64,000 nucleotides of DNA, taken from positions 16,361,802 to 16,425,801 of the forward strand of contig NC_087064.1 of assembly GCF_963678635.1 (NCBI RefSeq), written 5' to 3'. Of this stretch, positions 1-11,300 are shown one piece after another (position 1 is the stretch's first letter; each line of letters starts with the position of its first letter). The DNA is from Symsagittifera roscoffensis (lineage: Eukaryota > Xenacoelomorpha > Acoela > Convolutidae). A program made the position numbers and the translations under genes. Below the pieces are notes generated by a model. It was not told where the DNA came from, ran no database searches, and saw only the letters and a list, made by a program, of their open reading frames with translations.

Positions 1-1700
1 AAACTTGTTTTTTTTTGCGAATCACGGTAATTTTTTTGCGCCCAGAATTTTTGTTGAAGCCACGAAAATTTATTTTTACTCCAGTAAAAGTAATTTTCAA
101 TTTGTTTTGGCGCATTTTCGGGAATGATAAATTAAAAAATTTTCTGCTACAACTTTGAAAGCATGTAAGATTTTGTTTCGAAATTTTATTGTTTTTTATC
201 CAATTTTTGAAGAAAAAAAGTTGTCCGTTAAGCCTTATTTACAAAAATCGTAGAATAAGTACAAGTTCTAGGACGACACAATATTTTTTGTTTCTGTCGT
301 GGGAAGTTTCTGAGTCACTTGTAAAGCTACCGGCTATCCATTTTTTTCTTTTTCCCCACCAAAACATCAAGCAACGAAAAATTTTCCTGGAATGGTTCAT
401 TATACTTCAGTTTAAAGCCCATTCAGTCGTGATTCCAACGACATTTAAAAAGTTTTCTCAAGTTCGTGAACGACCGGCTTGAAAAGTTTGTAATTTAGTC
501 TAACTTCGAGCAAACAAATCAAACAAAATGGTTATAATAGCGCAACAAAATTTCTTTGAGCCATGAAAACTTTCAGCGGTGAAATTGCCGTAATTCAAGT
601 AAAACAAGTGTTTAAATTTTCGTTTTATTTTCTAATAGTTTTCTGAAAAGTTTTCGTTTGTTTTTGAGTTTTTGTTTGTTTTTCTATTAGTTTTCAGAAA
701 CAAACTGCTCGGTAATAAGCAGTTTTTACTATAATTATCAAATGTTTTTAATTTGCAAGATTTATGTATCAAATTCTCTGCTCACCACGAACAAAAACGA
801 CTAAATTACGAAAAAAAATTGAATGTTTTTCAAAAGACTCTAATAATAATTTGGTCAAAATTTTTTATGCTACGTGTGCAGCAACCGGTAATCTTTGCTG
901 TTCCAACCCATGAATATGTAAAATAACTGTGTATATGGGCCTGTTTTATTTTTTCCCAAAATCAGGTACCACAATTAATCATCGGAGTGGTTCAAGGATC
1001 ATGTCATATTAAAGTTCTTTCAGTCGTGATTCGAACGACATTAAAAAGGTTTTAAAAAATGTTGCAGCGTCAAAATTTTTTAAAATTCTAGCCTTAAAAA
1101 ATCCAGTTTATTATTTTTTGAAGTTTTCTAGCGCCATTTTGAGAGTACAAATATCAAAATTTTAAAAATCGAAAAAATTGATAACTTGTTTTTATAGTTA
1201 TTTAAAGAAAAAACTGTTTTTCAAAAAAGTTGTTTAACAAGTAATATTGAAATTGTCTAAGATCTAGGCTTTCGTTCAGATGCTTTCATTGAACGACGGA
1301 CAATGAAAACTAAACATTTTTTAAAAAAACTTCTTTTTGTACTTTCTTAAGAAAACGGTGGGAACATTATGCTGTTTGCGCAGCAGCCGGCTATCCTTCA
1401 GTCAGTTTTCAAGTTGGTTGACATACTCTAAAATTGACCAAAATGATTTTACAAGATCTTCTAAAAGACTAAAAACTATAAATTTAGCCAACATATCCTA
1501 GAATTAGCAATACTCGAGCGGCAATTGCGAACTCCAGCAAAGTAACAACCGAAAACAAATTTCAAGTTTTCCCTACAATTCTGAGTACTTTGAAATATTT
1601 CATTTTTCCATAAATCATATAAGCGCTTATTTAATTTAAAGCATGTACCAAGTATGAGGTTGTAGCGATAATGAAAAACAGTCTTCATGAGCAAGCTTAC
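1..1700. repeat. Non-coding AT-rich stretch with partial copies of a dispersed repeat
   Basis: No exon is supported here. Two segments repeat each other: one around 320-455 and one around 870-1055. Each has a 'caaccggtaatc/taccggctatcc'-type block followed about 100 bp later by 'cagtcgtgattccaacgac' (variant 'cagtcgtgattcgaacgac'). A third 'gcagcagccggctatcc' block lies at about 1379. Similar wording recurs near 53.6 and 54.1 kb, so this is a dispersed repeat rather than a local duplication. Confidence 0.45.
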
Positions 1701-1904
1701 CTGGTTTAAAAACCAGAAACGTCAAAAACCAGTACACTACTACCATTGCTCTACTAACTCTAAGTGTAGATTCGAGTGATTCCGGATGATGGAGTTGGTT
1801 GTAGTAGAGGTTGTGTTTGGAGGGGAGCGCGAAGTGTTTCATCCTCTCGTCTGCCTCCGGGTGGTTATGCAGCAAAGCCACCACCTCCTTCAAACAAAAC
1901 ACTT
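1701..1904 (-). CDS. Exon 5 of unrecognised minus-strand gene
   Basis: The minus strand reads intron ...tttatttcacag, then the exon, then a strong donor (ccag|gtaagc) at 1700. The open frame starts with two bases finishing a codon, runs VFCLKEVVALLHNHPEADER and continues through a His-rich part (KHNLYYNQLHHPESLE) to a hydrophobic end (VVVYWFLTFLVF). It ends in phase 1, so more exons lie to the left of the window. An earlier, weaker donor (aga|gttagt) would leave out the hydrophobic end. It joins exon 4 in frame only if exon 4 uses its later donor at 2173. Confidence 0.6.
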
Positions 1905-2173
1905 CTGTGAAATAAACGGCAATTAAATTTTTTCAAGTTCTTCTTGGGCACTATCTTTGTCTATATGGCCAAATAATTCAGCTCGAATTTGACAAAAACA
2001 AATAAGAAACGTTTTGCTGTGACTTTTGAAATTCATCGGTGAGACGAAGAAGCCGCAGATAATCTCTATAAAACAACGACTCCATGTCGTGTGTTCCTAT
2101 CGTGTGTTCCTATCGGCAAAATTGCGAACTAAACCGCATTAATTAGCAATCAAAATCACGTGAAAAAAAAAAC
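1905..2173 (-). other. Intron between exons 4 and 5
   Basis: Short intron with a clear 3' end (tttatttcacag). It contains a small direct duplication 'tcgtgtgttcctatcg' at about 2087-2114. Nothing else is seen. Confidence 0.5.
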
Positions 2174-2369
2174 CTTTTTCCACTATGAAATCAAGTGCGT
2201 ATAGCCTACTTACATTGACATCCCAAGTGGTGCTTATTTTGGGTTTACTCCTCCGCCTTAGTTTGGTCAGGGGTATGGGGGCCTTCTCGGGTGGGTTGGC
2301 CAGCAGGTGGTTGTGGGTGGATCTTAGCTCCTGTGTCCTTGTGGGCTCCTGTCGCACTTCCTTCCTGAC
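2174..2369 (-). CDS. Exon 4 of unrecognised minus-strand gene
   Basis: The acceptor is cctttttag|GTCAGG. The frame reads VRKEVRQEPTRTQELRSTHN, then a Pro/Lys/Arg-rich stretch (PPEKAPIPLTKLRRRSKPKI) and TTWDVN. Two donors are possible. The textbook one, AAT|gtaagt at 2213, gives phase 0 and clashes with exon 5. A later one, GAAAAAG|gttttt at 2173, adds VSRLYALDFIVEK and gives phase 1, which joins exon 5 without a stop. I prefer the later donor on phase, but alternative splicing or an unseen small exon is possible. Confidence 0.55.
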
Positions 2370-2394
2370 CTAAAAAGGTGAAAATTGAAACCAC

Positions 2395-2450
2395 TCGTAA
2401 ACTACCTGTGAGCACTCTCAATGTGAGGGTCGTGTGTTCGACTCCCACTT
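2395..2450 (+). repeat. tRNA-like fragment, probable SINE remnant
   Basis: The plus strand carries an anticodon-arm-like part followed by 'gtgtgttcgactccc', which resembles a pol III B box. No full cloverleaf with a paired acceptor stem is seen, so it is read as a SINE or tRNA pseudogene inside the intron. A 17-base G run follows immediately (from about 2462). Confidence 0.35.
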
Positions 2451-2703
2451 TGGTCACGGCTGGGGGGGGGGGGGGGGGTGGTTACGGGTACGCCAAAATC
2501 GATGATGACGTCCTCCCCCACGGTTGGTCCAACACTTTGAAGAACCGGGTTTAAAAAATGGTGAACGTAAGAACTCGTTTTCAGTTGAATGCTACTCAAA
2601 ATTATTCGTCACTTCTCAAATCACTGAAAAAGAAGAAACAATTACAAAACTTTATCTGAATGAATGAAAAAATTGTCTCGTGGAATATAAATTTTATGCT
2701 CGC

Positions 2704-2908
2704 CTTTTCAACCAGCTCCTCGCACAATTTCTTGTCCAAGGCCTTTCTCTCTTTGATCCACTCGGCCTGATCGTTGTGGGTCAGGATCTCGTACAAACAG
2801 TCGGGGGGTTCCGAGGGTTTGCCGAACACGAGGTCTTTCGGGTAGTAGATGGTCTGGTCTCGTCTTCCAGTGAACTTCTTCTCTTTACGCTCCATGTTGA
2901 CGTTGCGC
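2704..2908 (-). CDS. Exon 3 of unrecognised minus-strand gene
   Basis: The exon starts after ...tttgag and completes an AGG codon with exon 2. It reads RNVNMERKEKKFTGRRDQTI, then YYPKDLVFGKPSEPPDCLYE and a charged helical end (QAEWIKERKALDKKLCEELV). GC content and codon use rise sharply against the surrounding AT-rich DNA. The end is marked by GAAAAG|gcgagc, a GC rather than GT donor. Cutting there gives phase 0, which matches exon 4 exactly. The short Pro-rich and charged blocks recall microtubule-associated or ciliary proteins, but I do not recognise the family. Confidence 0.65.
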
Positions 2909-3783
2909 CTCAAACATAAAACTACTGAAGCAAAAGTTGGCCCAATAAAGCCGTTAAAGGAAATAAACCTATTATGACTTAATTAAAGGGAATGGCTGAA
3001 ACTAGCGTGGCCTTGCTCTATTGAATCTTTGTCTCATTTTAACTCTTCCAAGTTACCTCACGTCATATCCATCTATTATAAATAAAAAAACGGATCTATT
3101 TCTTCAAAATGTTCCTTTTTGGCTTACCTAGCACATAATATGCATCCTTAAAGAGGAGTAAGTGAACGACGAAATGTAGATTCAGAAGATTGCTTTTCTA
3201 ATTACGTTCAATTTTTTTTAACTGCACCGCAAAGTGGTTCATGAGCAATGAATTCAGCGGGGCAACTGATATTCACTGCTATCCACATTCCCGAAAAGGT
3301 TATATTGGTGGCAAGTATCCTTCCTTTATCGTACTATGTTGCGTGCACATTTTTTGTCAACGCTCTTTTGGCTGTATCACTCGAACTTGAATTGCAAGAA
3401 TTTCCAATAGTAATTTTACTCAGATAAATATAAATCCAGATACAGAGGGTTCTGAAGTTGTCAGAAAAAAATCTAGCAATCTAATCAAAAGAAAAGTGTC
3501 TGCAATCAGTTATCACAATTGCCTGCTTGCAATTCAATTTTTCGTTAATTCAACCAATTGATTCTCCCCCTCTAGAAAATCTTAATTATCTAATAACGCT
3601 CAATAATACCGCACAATTACTCAGCTCGACTTGCTAAAGTTAATAATATTTCTACAGATAGCTTTTCTTATGAGATTCTTTAACTGATCTCTCCAACTTT
3701 GAGAATCAATTATCCACTAACTTCGCAATAGTTTTTTTTCTCTTGTTTCGAGAACCAAAATAAATTGGTTGAAATTATAAAAC
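2909..3783. other. Intron sequence, no feature recognised
   Basis: Part of the roughly 19-kb intron between exons 2 and 3 of the minus-strand gene. AT-rich; no open frame or repeat I can support. Confidence 0.5.
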
Positions 3784-3902
3784 ATGATGTATCTGGTCAC
3801 TACTGCATTTCAACTGCTGCTGGTATCCTGCGTTTCAAAGTTTCAGATCCGTGTGGGGCCAAGGAATGTCTTCCAGAAGTCGGGGTTGGGACTGTTTGCT
3901 AG
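3784..3902 (+). CDS. Exon i of putative small secreted protein
   Basis: ATG at 3784 opens MMYLVTTAFQLLLVSCVS, a good signal-peptide shape: a hydrophobic core with small residues before the likely cleavage site. KFQIRVGPRNVFQKSGLGLF follows. The frame stops at TAA 3907 if unspliced. If spliced at GCTAG|gtccta (3902) it leaves phase 2, which the next exon completes. With exons at 4358-4371 and 4452-4531 the product is 70 residues with several basic pairs (KK), as in peptide-hormone precursors. The family is unknown. The donor is weak after GT, so an unspliced 41-residue product is the alternative. Confidence 0.35.
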
Positions 3903-3940
3903 GTCCTAACTCCGGTAGTGGGGGTCTATAGTGTCTGGGT

Positions 3941-4140
3941 TTTTTAAATTAAGCCAGCAGGGTCCGAAAGATCGGATTATTGCATGCCGGGTTCAAATCA
4001 ACTCTAGTATTTGTCCTATGCGTAAGAGTTTAATGAAGTTAGCTTCATAAAACTCTAACGCATAGGACAGATACTAGAGTTGATTTGAATCCGGCATGCA
4101 AGAATCAGATCTTTCGGACCCTGCTGCATTAGTTAAAAAG
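3941..4140. repeat. 200-bp near-perfect palindrome
   Basis: Two 100-bp arms meet at 4040/4041 with essentially no loop. Reverse-complementing 4041-4140 reproduces 3941-4040 with few mismatches, including 'ccagcagggtccgaaagatc' and 'tctagtatttgtcctatgcg' (variant 'ctgtcctatgcg'). The left arm contains 'gggttcaaatc', close to a pol III B box. It lies inside the intron between exons i and ii of the putative small secreted protein. It is probably a foldback or MITE insertion, perhaps built from an inverted SINE pair. Confidence 0.85.
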
Positions 4141-4357
4141 TAAGCTTCATTAGTTCTAATGGGGGGGGGTAGATAAATCTTATTTGTTAGGCGGAGCAGG
4201 GTCAAATTGATCAAACTACTTCGGACTCGATTGTATGTTTATTTCTCTAGTTATTTTGCTGATTAGTCAATAGCATGCTACGTACTATTCATTAGCCTTC
4301 ATTTCTTACTTCAGTTTCTTTATCTAATGAATTCTTACAGTGCTTTTGCTTTCACAG

Positions 4358-4371
4358 GGCCAAAGACGAGG
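4358..4371 (+). CDS. Exon ii (14-nt microexon) of putative small secreted protein
   Basis: A strong acceptor (tgctttcacag) at 4357 and a strong donor (GAGG|gtaaag) at 4372 bracket only 14 bases. The reading is (R)AKDE with one base left over. Both junction phases fit the neighbouring exons (2+1 on the left, 1+2 on the right). A longer reading to 4404 (|gtagaa) stays open but does not match the phase of exon iii. Confidence 0.35.
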
Positions 4372-4451
4372 GTAAAGAGGCTATCCCCTTTAACTTAAAC
4401 TTCGTAGAAACAACAATGTGCTGCAGTCAGGCTTCTCTTTGTTTTTTTTAG

Positions 4452-4531
4452 GTTACAAATCAAAGCACTACTTCTCTAAGAAATATTCACTGGGGCGATT
4501 TCGACCATCAAGGGGTCTACCAATGATTTGA
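4452..4531 (+). CDS. Exon iii of putative small secreted protein, ending in TGA
   Basis: The acceptor is preceded by a long pyrimidine run (ctttgttttttttag). The frame reads GYKSKHYFSKKYSLGRFRPS and ends at TGA (4529-4531). The basic cluster KKYSLGRFRPSR would suit prohormone cleavage. Beyond the TGA the same frame stays open for about 110 more codons in GC-richer sequence (4532-4873). Confidence 0.35.
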
Positions 4532-4873
4532 AAGCAAGGTCCGCCCAAAATACTACGCAGAGTCTCTTCGCGAGCACTGCAGGGCGTGTTTGTTAGTTGC
4601 AGAGAATGCGGAAAGCAGTTGGCTTTTCTGTCGAGCAACGTTCCCATGAAACACTTAAGCCGTAAGACCCGCCACCAGTTATGCGAGCGGTTGGGTTTGG
4701 CCACGGACAAAATTCCCGTCCCCGCCGACGACAGTCCCTGCGCAGCAAACAGCCGACCACAAGATAAGCTCGCGACACTTGCATATTTCCACCTTCTCAT
4801 ATGTTTGAGCAGTACCGGTTTGAACCGAACTGTATTTTTTCCAGGTACGGTAAGATCGGAACATCTATGTTAA
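4532..4873 (+). other. Open frame downstream of the TGA, function unknown
   Basis: The frame runs past SCRECGKQLAFLSSNVPMKH and LSRKTRHQLCERLGLATDKI to a stop near 4873. GC content is clearly above the surroundings, which hints at coding DNA. It could be 3' UTR of the small gene, a separate exon, or a continuation by readthrough. Weak resemblances to C2H2 fingers and death domains do not hold up on spacing. Confidence 0.25.
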
Positions 4874-5049
4874 CTTCCGTCCGTTTTTCAGTCAGAATGG
4901 TCTTCACCACTTTCAGTCAGAATGGTCTTCACCATGGTCTTCCATATTCACTTTCCCACTTATCCCACGAAGTATATTGTATACGAAGCATATGCTAGTT
5001 TTGTACATATACTAACGAAGTACCTTCCCATGAGAATTATAGTGAAGGG

Positions 5050-5236
5050 TGACAATGGCAATACTTTTGGGTGATTCAGATTCCAATTTCAAATCGTAGT
5101 TTAGTTGTTGCTTTTAAATGATTTCTTTTGATTTTTGAGTTTTGAGTCTTTCAGTTTACTAATTTGGCGGCATAATCATGTCAAAAATGTGGTAAAATTA
5201 GGTTCGGCAAAGATTAAAGTTCAAATGTCGTAGACA
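5050..5236 (-). repeat. BEL/Pao 3' LTR
   Basis: 187 bp, identical to 12168-12354. Followed on the internal side by 5237-5352, a non-coding leader to the end of gag-pol. Confidence 0.95.
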
Positions 5237-5352
5237 TAGCCGGGCCCATTTGCAGGTTGCAAATTAGAAAATTGTTCGTTGAAGCTGATGGTACGTCGTC
5301 GTTGATTGTAATGGTCATCTAGTTGTTAGCTGTCGTTGATCATGTTGGTCAT

Positions 5353-8300
5353 CTAGTTGTTACTGTGGTCCAATACTCGCGAGAGTTTGACTGCTGGTCG
5401 GTGTAGAATCCCCCTGCTAGTTTTAATTTCGCAGGAGCGAACGATTCCGTCTGCACCTGGGAAAGTACGAAGTACCCGTCCCAGGGGCCAAAGACCTCGA
5501 GGCGTTAGGTCTTCCAGTATCCATACAAGGTCTCCTTGCTGAAGATTTTCCACTTGCTTTGTCCATTTCGTTCGGGTCGTCAAGGTTGGCAAGTAGTCTT
5601 TGAGGTATCTGTTCCAGAACTGTTGACTCAAGGCTTGAGCTTGTTTCCAAGTTTTCTTGTCCGTTGTGTGGCGAGGGAGAAACAATCCGGGAGGCAAATT
5701 GTTTGTTGGTCGTCCTAGTAGAAGGTGATTGGGTGTAAGGGGCTCGTCGTCGGTTGGGTCTGATGAGACGTGGGTTAGCGGGCGAGAATTCATCATAGCT
5801 TCAACCTCGCACGTGAAGGTTGACAGAGTTTCGTCGTCCAGTGCCCGTGTTCCAATGACTTTGTAGAAGGCAATCTTAAATGTTTTTATGAGGCGTTCCC
5901 ATGATCCACCAAAGTGAGGAGCTGCAGGTGGGTTGAACTTCCAGGTTATTCCAAGTAATTGGCATTGATTGTTGAAGTCGTTGCTGTGTTGAATCTCAGA
6001 AAGGCTTTCCTGTAATTCCTTGTCAGCTGCAACGAAGGCTTTTCCGTTGTCAGAGAAGATGATCCTGGGTTTACCGCGTCTAGCGATGAAACGGCGTATG
6101 GCTTGTAGAGTTGAGTTTGTGTCAATTTGCTGGCATATTTCTGAATGAACTGCTCGCGTGACGAGGCAGGTGAAGAAGAGAACGTATCGCTTACTGTACT
6201 CGTCGTTGTTCCGCGTGGCAAAGGGTCCAAAGAAGTCAATTCCTGTTGAGTAGAAGGGGTAACTGTTTTCCGATAAAGGGAGTCGTTGTAGGGGTAGATC
6301 TGCCATCAGAGGCTTCACTGGTTCCTGTCGAAGGCGTCGGCAAGGTATGCATTGTCGAATAGTTTTCTTCAGATGCTTGCGTGATCTTATGATCCAAAAG
6401 TCCTGTTGAAGAATGCTTCGGGTGTGTTCCATTCCACAATGGGAATTTATTTCGTGTGTTTGCTTCATGAAGAGTTGTATTGGGTAGTTTTCTGCGTTCA
6501 GAATGACTGGATGTCGGCTGCAAAGTAGAAGCGGGGCTTTCTGTAGTCGTCCTTTGGCACGTAAGTATCCGTGATCGTCGATGAAGGGGCAAAGAGGTTG
6601 TAGAGGGCTGCGGGGTGGAATGTCAGATTTCTTTGTCAGGCATGCTATTTCCTTGGGGAATGATTGATTCTGTGAGTGTTTAATGATCCATGCGAATCCT
6701 AAGGTGAGGTGTTGAAGTGAGAGGTTCTGGCGTGTCTTCCTTTTGATGTTTTCTGCGAAGAGAAGAACATATGAAGTAACTCTGAGTGCTCTTGTCCAAG
6801 TGCTAAATCGGTTGAAGTCGATTACTGATGTTGGCGGTTGTGGGTCGTTGTCTGTCAGATGAATATCGGCTGTAGGTTGTGTTGGCGGGTGATTAGGCCA
6901 ATCGGATGATGGTCTTAACAAGAAGTCTGGTCCTTTGATCCATCGTGAATCGGTAGTCATGTCACATGCTTTGTAACCACGTGTTCCGTCGTCTGCAGGG
7001 TTGTCTTTGCTGGGCACGTATCTCCAGTCCAGAGGAGATGTTGAGTCCATGATGAAATTCAGGCGGTTGGCAATGAAGATCCGGTGTCGTTGATTCGGCG
7101 AGTTTATCCAATGAAGAACTGTTGTACTATCTGTCCATAGTGTCGTACTGTCGATTCTTATGTCATGTTGTTCTTTGATGAAACGAGACAGTTTAGCTCC
7201 GTTAGTGGCGGCTTGAAGCTCGAGATTTGGAATTGTCATTCTGCTGATGGGTGCTACTCGGGCTTTTCCAATGACGAACTTGAGTTCCGTTGTGTCGTCG
7301 TCGTATCTGATTCTGAGGTAAGCAACTGATGCTAAGGCAAGTTCGGAAGCGTCGCTGAATACATGGAGTTGGGTTTCCAGTATCTTCGTTTCTGGTTTGA
7401 AGTAAGTCCGGGGCAGGCAGATGTCGTTGAATTGGCTTCGCTTGTTTATCCAATCGTTGAGGTCTGTTAAATGATCCATGTTTAGAGGTTTGTCCCATTG
7501 AGGTCCATTACTCCAGGCAAGTTGAAGTGATTGTCGTAGTCGAATTGTCAGTGGCATCGTAATTCCAAGCGGGTCAAAGATTGAAGAAGCAAACTTCAAT
7601 AGTTTGCGCTGCGTTAAGTCCTTCTTGTCAATGGCGTGAAACTTCTTTGCTTCCACAAGAAAGACGTCCGTGTCTGGTTTCCATTTCACTCCAAGAACTC
7701 TTTCGAGGGGTCGTTCCTTCTTGGTGAGGCTGTCGTTGTTTTCCAAGTGGTTCTCGTTAACTGTTGTGAGGAATTGTTGAGAGTTTGAGGTCCATTTTGT
7801 GAGGTTGAAACCTCCAAGGCTGAACATCTTTTGAAGGTCGTTCATTAACTGTGTCGCTTCCGTCGGCGTTGAAACGGCTTTGTATAGGTCGTCCATGTAT
7901 ATGTTGCGTTTTGTGATTTGCTCCAAGGCTGGATATTTGTCGGCATTGTCCTTCGCACATTGTCGAGTGGCGTAGCAGGCAACACATGGTGAGTCAGTAG
8001 CTCCGAAGATGTGGCGGGTGTATTGGAAGGTTGTGGGTTGGCCCGTGTTGTCCTTCCACAGAAATCGCAAATACGGCTGGTCCTCTGGGCTCACGAAGAC
8101 CTGCATGAACATTGATTCAATGTCGGCAGAAATAGCGATTTGGTCTTCGCGAAATCGCATAACGATTCCAGTAAGGTTTGTGAGGAGGTCTGGTCCAGTT
8201 AGTAGGTTGCTGTTGAGTGATACTCCTTTGTAGATGCTCGATGCATTAAGGACTCGGCGTACCTTGCCAGGTTTATTGATGTTTGTCACTGGATGATGAG

Positions 8301-11300
8301 GAAGGTACCATTTTCCTGTTGAGTCTTCATGGGAATCATCAACTTTGACTATGAAACCTTTCTGCAAGTCGGTGTCGATGGTCTCCTGATATTTCTGTGC
8401 CATCTCGGTGTTTCTCTTCAGTCGTCGGAGAAGGCTGTCGAGCTGCTTCTTGGCAAGCCATATATTGTTTGGCAGTTGTTGTCCACGTTTCCAAAGCATT
8501 CCAATTTCGTAGTGTCCATTGGGCAAGCGAGTTGTTGAAGATTCCAAGATGCGGAGAGCTTCCTTGTCGTCTGTTGAGAGGCTGCGTTGGTCAGTTGAAA
8601 TCCCTTCGGCGTCCAATTTCATCCATTCAGCTACGTGGCGAAAGAGTTTATCGTCTGTCGTGAAGTTGATTGTGTTGATGTCGTTGGGTGTCGCTGCATT
8701 GTCTCGTCCACAGAGAGACCATCCAAGTGGCGTTTTCCATCCAATAGGCACATTTTGTTTTGAATGGATTACTTCTGAAGGTGTCACGAGTTCGGCGAAA
8801 TCGCATCCAATGATGATTCCGATTTCTTTCGAGGGCAGTGTGGCTATCCGAATGTGTTGAAGAGGCTCGTTTCTTTGGCAGATGGAGTTGACGAGTTCAG
8901 GGTTGAATTGGGAAAGGTTCCAATCCATTATGACGTCGATGTCATTTAGTTGAAATGGCTGCTTTTGCTGGTTGTAGGGTCCAATCGCAATCGTCATCTT
9001 TGTAGAAGCTGTGTCTGATGATGTCAGTGCTTGGTTTAGCTGGATGGTGTCGTCTAACTGCAGATCTGGTTTGAGTTGGAGGGCGATTGATGATTTAAGC
9101 AATGTCAGTTTGCTTCCACAATCAAGCATTGCATAGGCATGAACTGTATGTTTGCCATGAGAGATCGTTATTGGCAGGGTCGGAATGTGGCGAGTCGATT
9201 TCCTTCTGTTTATGCTGGTGCTGCAGTTGGTGGTGTCGTCATGTTGTCTGGAGTTCCGGTTGGCTGTCTCCCTTTGTGTCGTCGAGTTGTAGGTGCTGCT
9301 GTTGTGCAGAAGTGTGTGGTGTTTCTTACTGCATCCGTCCGTCCGGCAGGTTTGCGTTGATTGACAGTCGGCGAACTTGTGGGGGCTGAGGCAGTTGAAA
9401 CATAGTTGTAGGTCCCTGGCATGCTGTAATCTGTCCTTTGGGTTCATTGCGATGAAGTGATGGCATTTTCCAAGGTACTGGCAATTGCGTTTCTCCGGGC
9501 AAAAATCTCGTCGTTGATCCTTTTGTCCAGATTTATGTTGCTGCTGGCTGCGTTGCTGGTTCCGGTGGTTCCGATTGGCGCGGTGATCCGATGGTCCATG
9601 TTGGTGGGTGTGACCGTTGGATGATGATCCTTGAGTGTTGCTGCTGTTGTAGTTGTTGTTGCTGCTGCTGTTTCTGGTGTTGTTGTTGTTGCTGTGGCTC
9701 GGCAAATCGCTGCATGCTTCGGCGTAGATGTTGAACCAATTGGTGAGGTCGATGAGTGATGGTTGTCTGATGTTGCATTGCAGATTGTATCTATTCCATT
9801 CTAGTCGGCAAGGGGTAGGCAGTTTTGACAAAACTGTTTGGACATTTGTCGTAGAGTGTAGATCGTGCTGGAATCCAAGTGTCGTGAATGTATCGACCAT
9901 TGTCTGTAGGAAGTTGGCGAGGTCCTTGTAGCTTCTGGTATGTCGTAGATTGGGGCCGCTGATGGCGTCGAGTCGTCGAAGGAAGGATGTAACTATCTTC
10001 GTCGGGTTACCAAAGTCGTTTTCCAGTCGCTGAAGGGCTGCGTCATACATTGCTCCATTGCATCCATATCCTCGGATAAGAGATTTTGCATCTCCGGATA
10101 CAAGTTTCTGCAGATGTGTCATCTTTTCCGAGTTTGTCATGTCGGTGCTGTTGATGGTTGCGTTGAACAGTCCTATCCAATCTAACCATTGTTCAGGTTC
10201 TCCGTCGAATATGAATGGTTTGACAATGGGCACTGATTTCCTGAATGTCTTCGAGATCGTTTGATGATGGGTGTGGTCTGTCGGTGCTGTTCCAAGGTTG
10301 GCAGGAATCGGAGGAAAATAAGACGGCTGGTTTTGATGTGCTGCATGTTGATGTGCTGCATGTTGATGGACTGCATGTTGATGAGGGGGAGGTCGGTTGA
10401 TATTTTGGTGAGTTGATCCTGTTGGTCCCCTGCAGCCTGCATGAGTGAAGGCTTTTGTTGATGATGTCGGCATGTTCGTAGGGTTGTATGCTGTCGTGGT
10501 TCCCAGAAATCCTTCCTGGTACGATCTTATGGCAGGTTGTGTACATTGGTGAGTCAGGGTCGGCTGGCTGGAGGTCCAATTTGTTGCTGTTCGTTGATCT
10601 CCTTGGTTTGTTGGCAGTAGTGCTGGTTGTGCTGGTATCGGTACTCCGTTGATGTTTGTGATACCCTTAGCTGTCGTCTGGTGTCCACAGAACACGTTGG
10701 TGGGGGGATGATTGGTTGAATTCTGATTTCCAATCGTCAAGATGGGTCTAAAGGCGCTATTCGGATTATGTGTCCTCTGTTGCTGACTTGGAGGCTGATT
10801 CTGTTGTAGGCTTGAAGGCTGGTTCTGTTGTTGGCTTGAAGGCTGGTATAGTCCATGTGGGGGGCTAGCTGTCTGGGGAGCAAGAAATGGGTGTGTGATT
10901 TGCTGTCCAATCATTTGACTCTGAGCTGCTTTTGAAGTTGCTGTCGGAAGAAATATTGGCGCTGAAACATTTCTTTGTTGGGTTGCTGGTGCGTTCATCT
11001 GCTGATTGAAAACTTGGATTTGAGTTCCAGGGTTGGAGTGTGGTGACGTTTCATGAAGTTGAGCTTCTGAGTTCGGTCTTTGTCCCACTGTTGCTGTCAA
11101 TTGCTGATTGTCGATTTGGAGTTGAGTTCCATTGTTCAATTCTATAGTCGTTCCTTGAAGTTGAGCTTCTGGGTGGTTTGGCTGAAGGTTTGAACTTTGT
11201 GACAAGTCGGCGTTCGACTGCTGCAATGAGAGGTTTGACTGAAGATGGAGGTGAGTTCCATGGGCAGTTTGAGTTCCAAGAGTTTCTGTTTTTTGTTGAT

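Noticed and set aside
189-482. 97-codon frame at the left edge
   Set aside because: AT-driven composition; it overlaps a repeat seen again near 900-1050, where the frame is not kept.
4586-4873. C2H2 zinc finger or death-domain reading of the CRECGK...RHQLCERLG frame
   Set aside because: The Cys-His spacing (14 residues between the second Cys and the first His) does not fit C2H2, and the rest of a death domain is missing.
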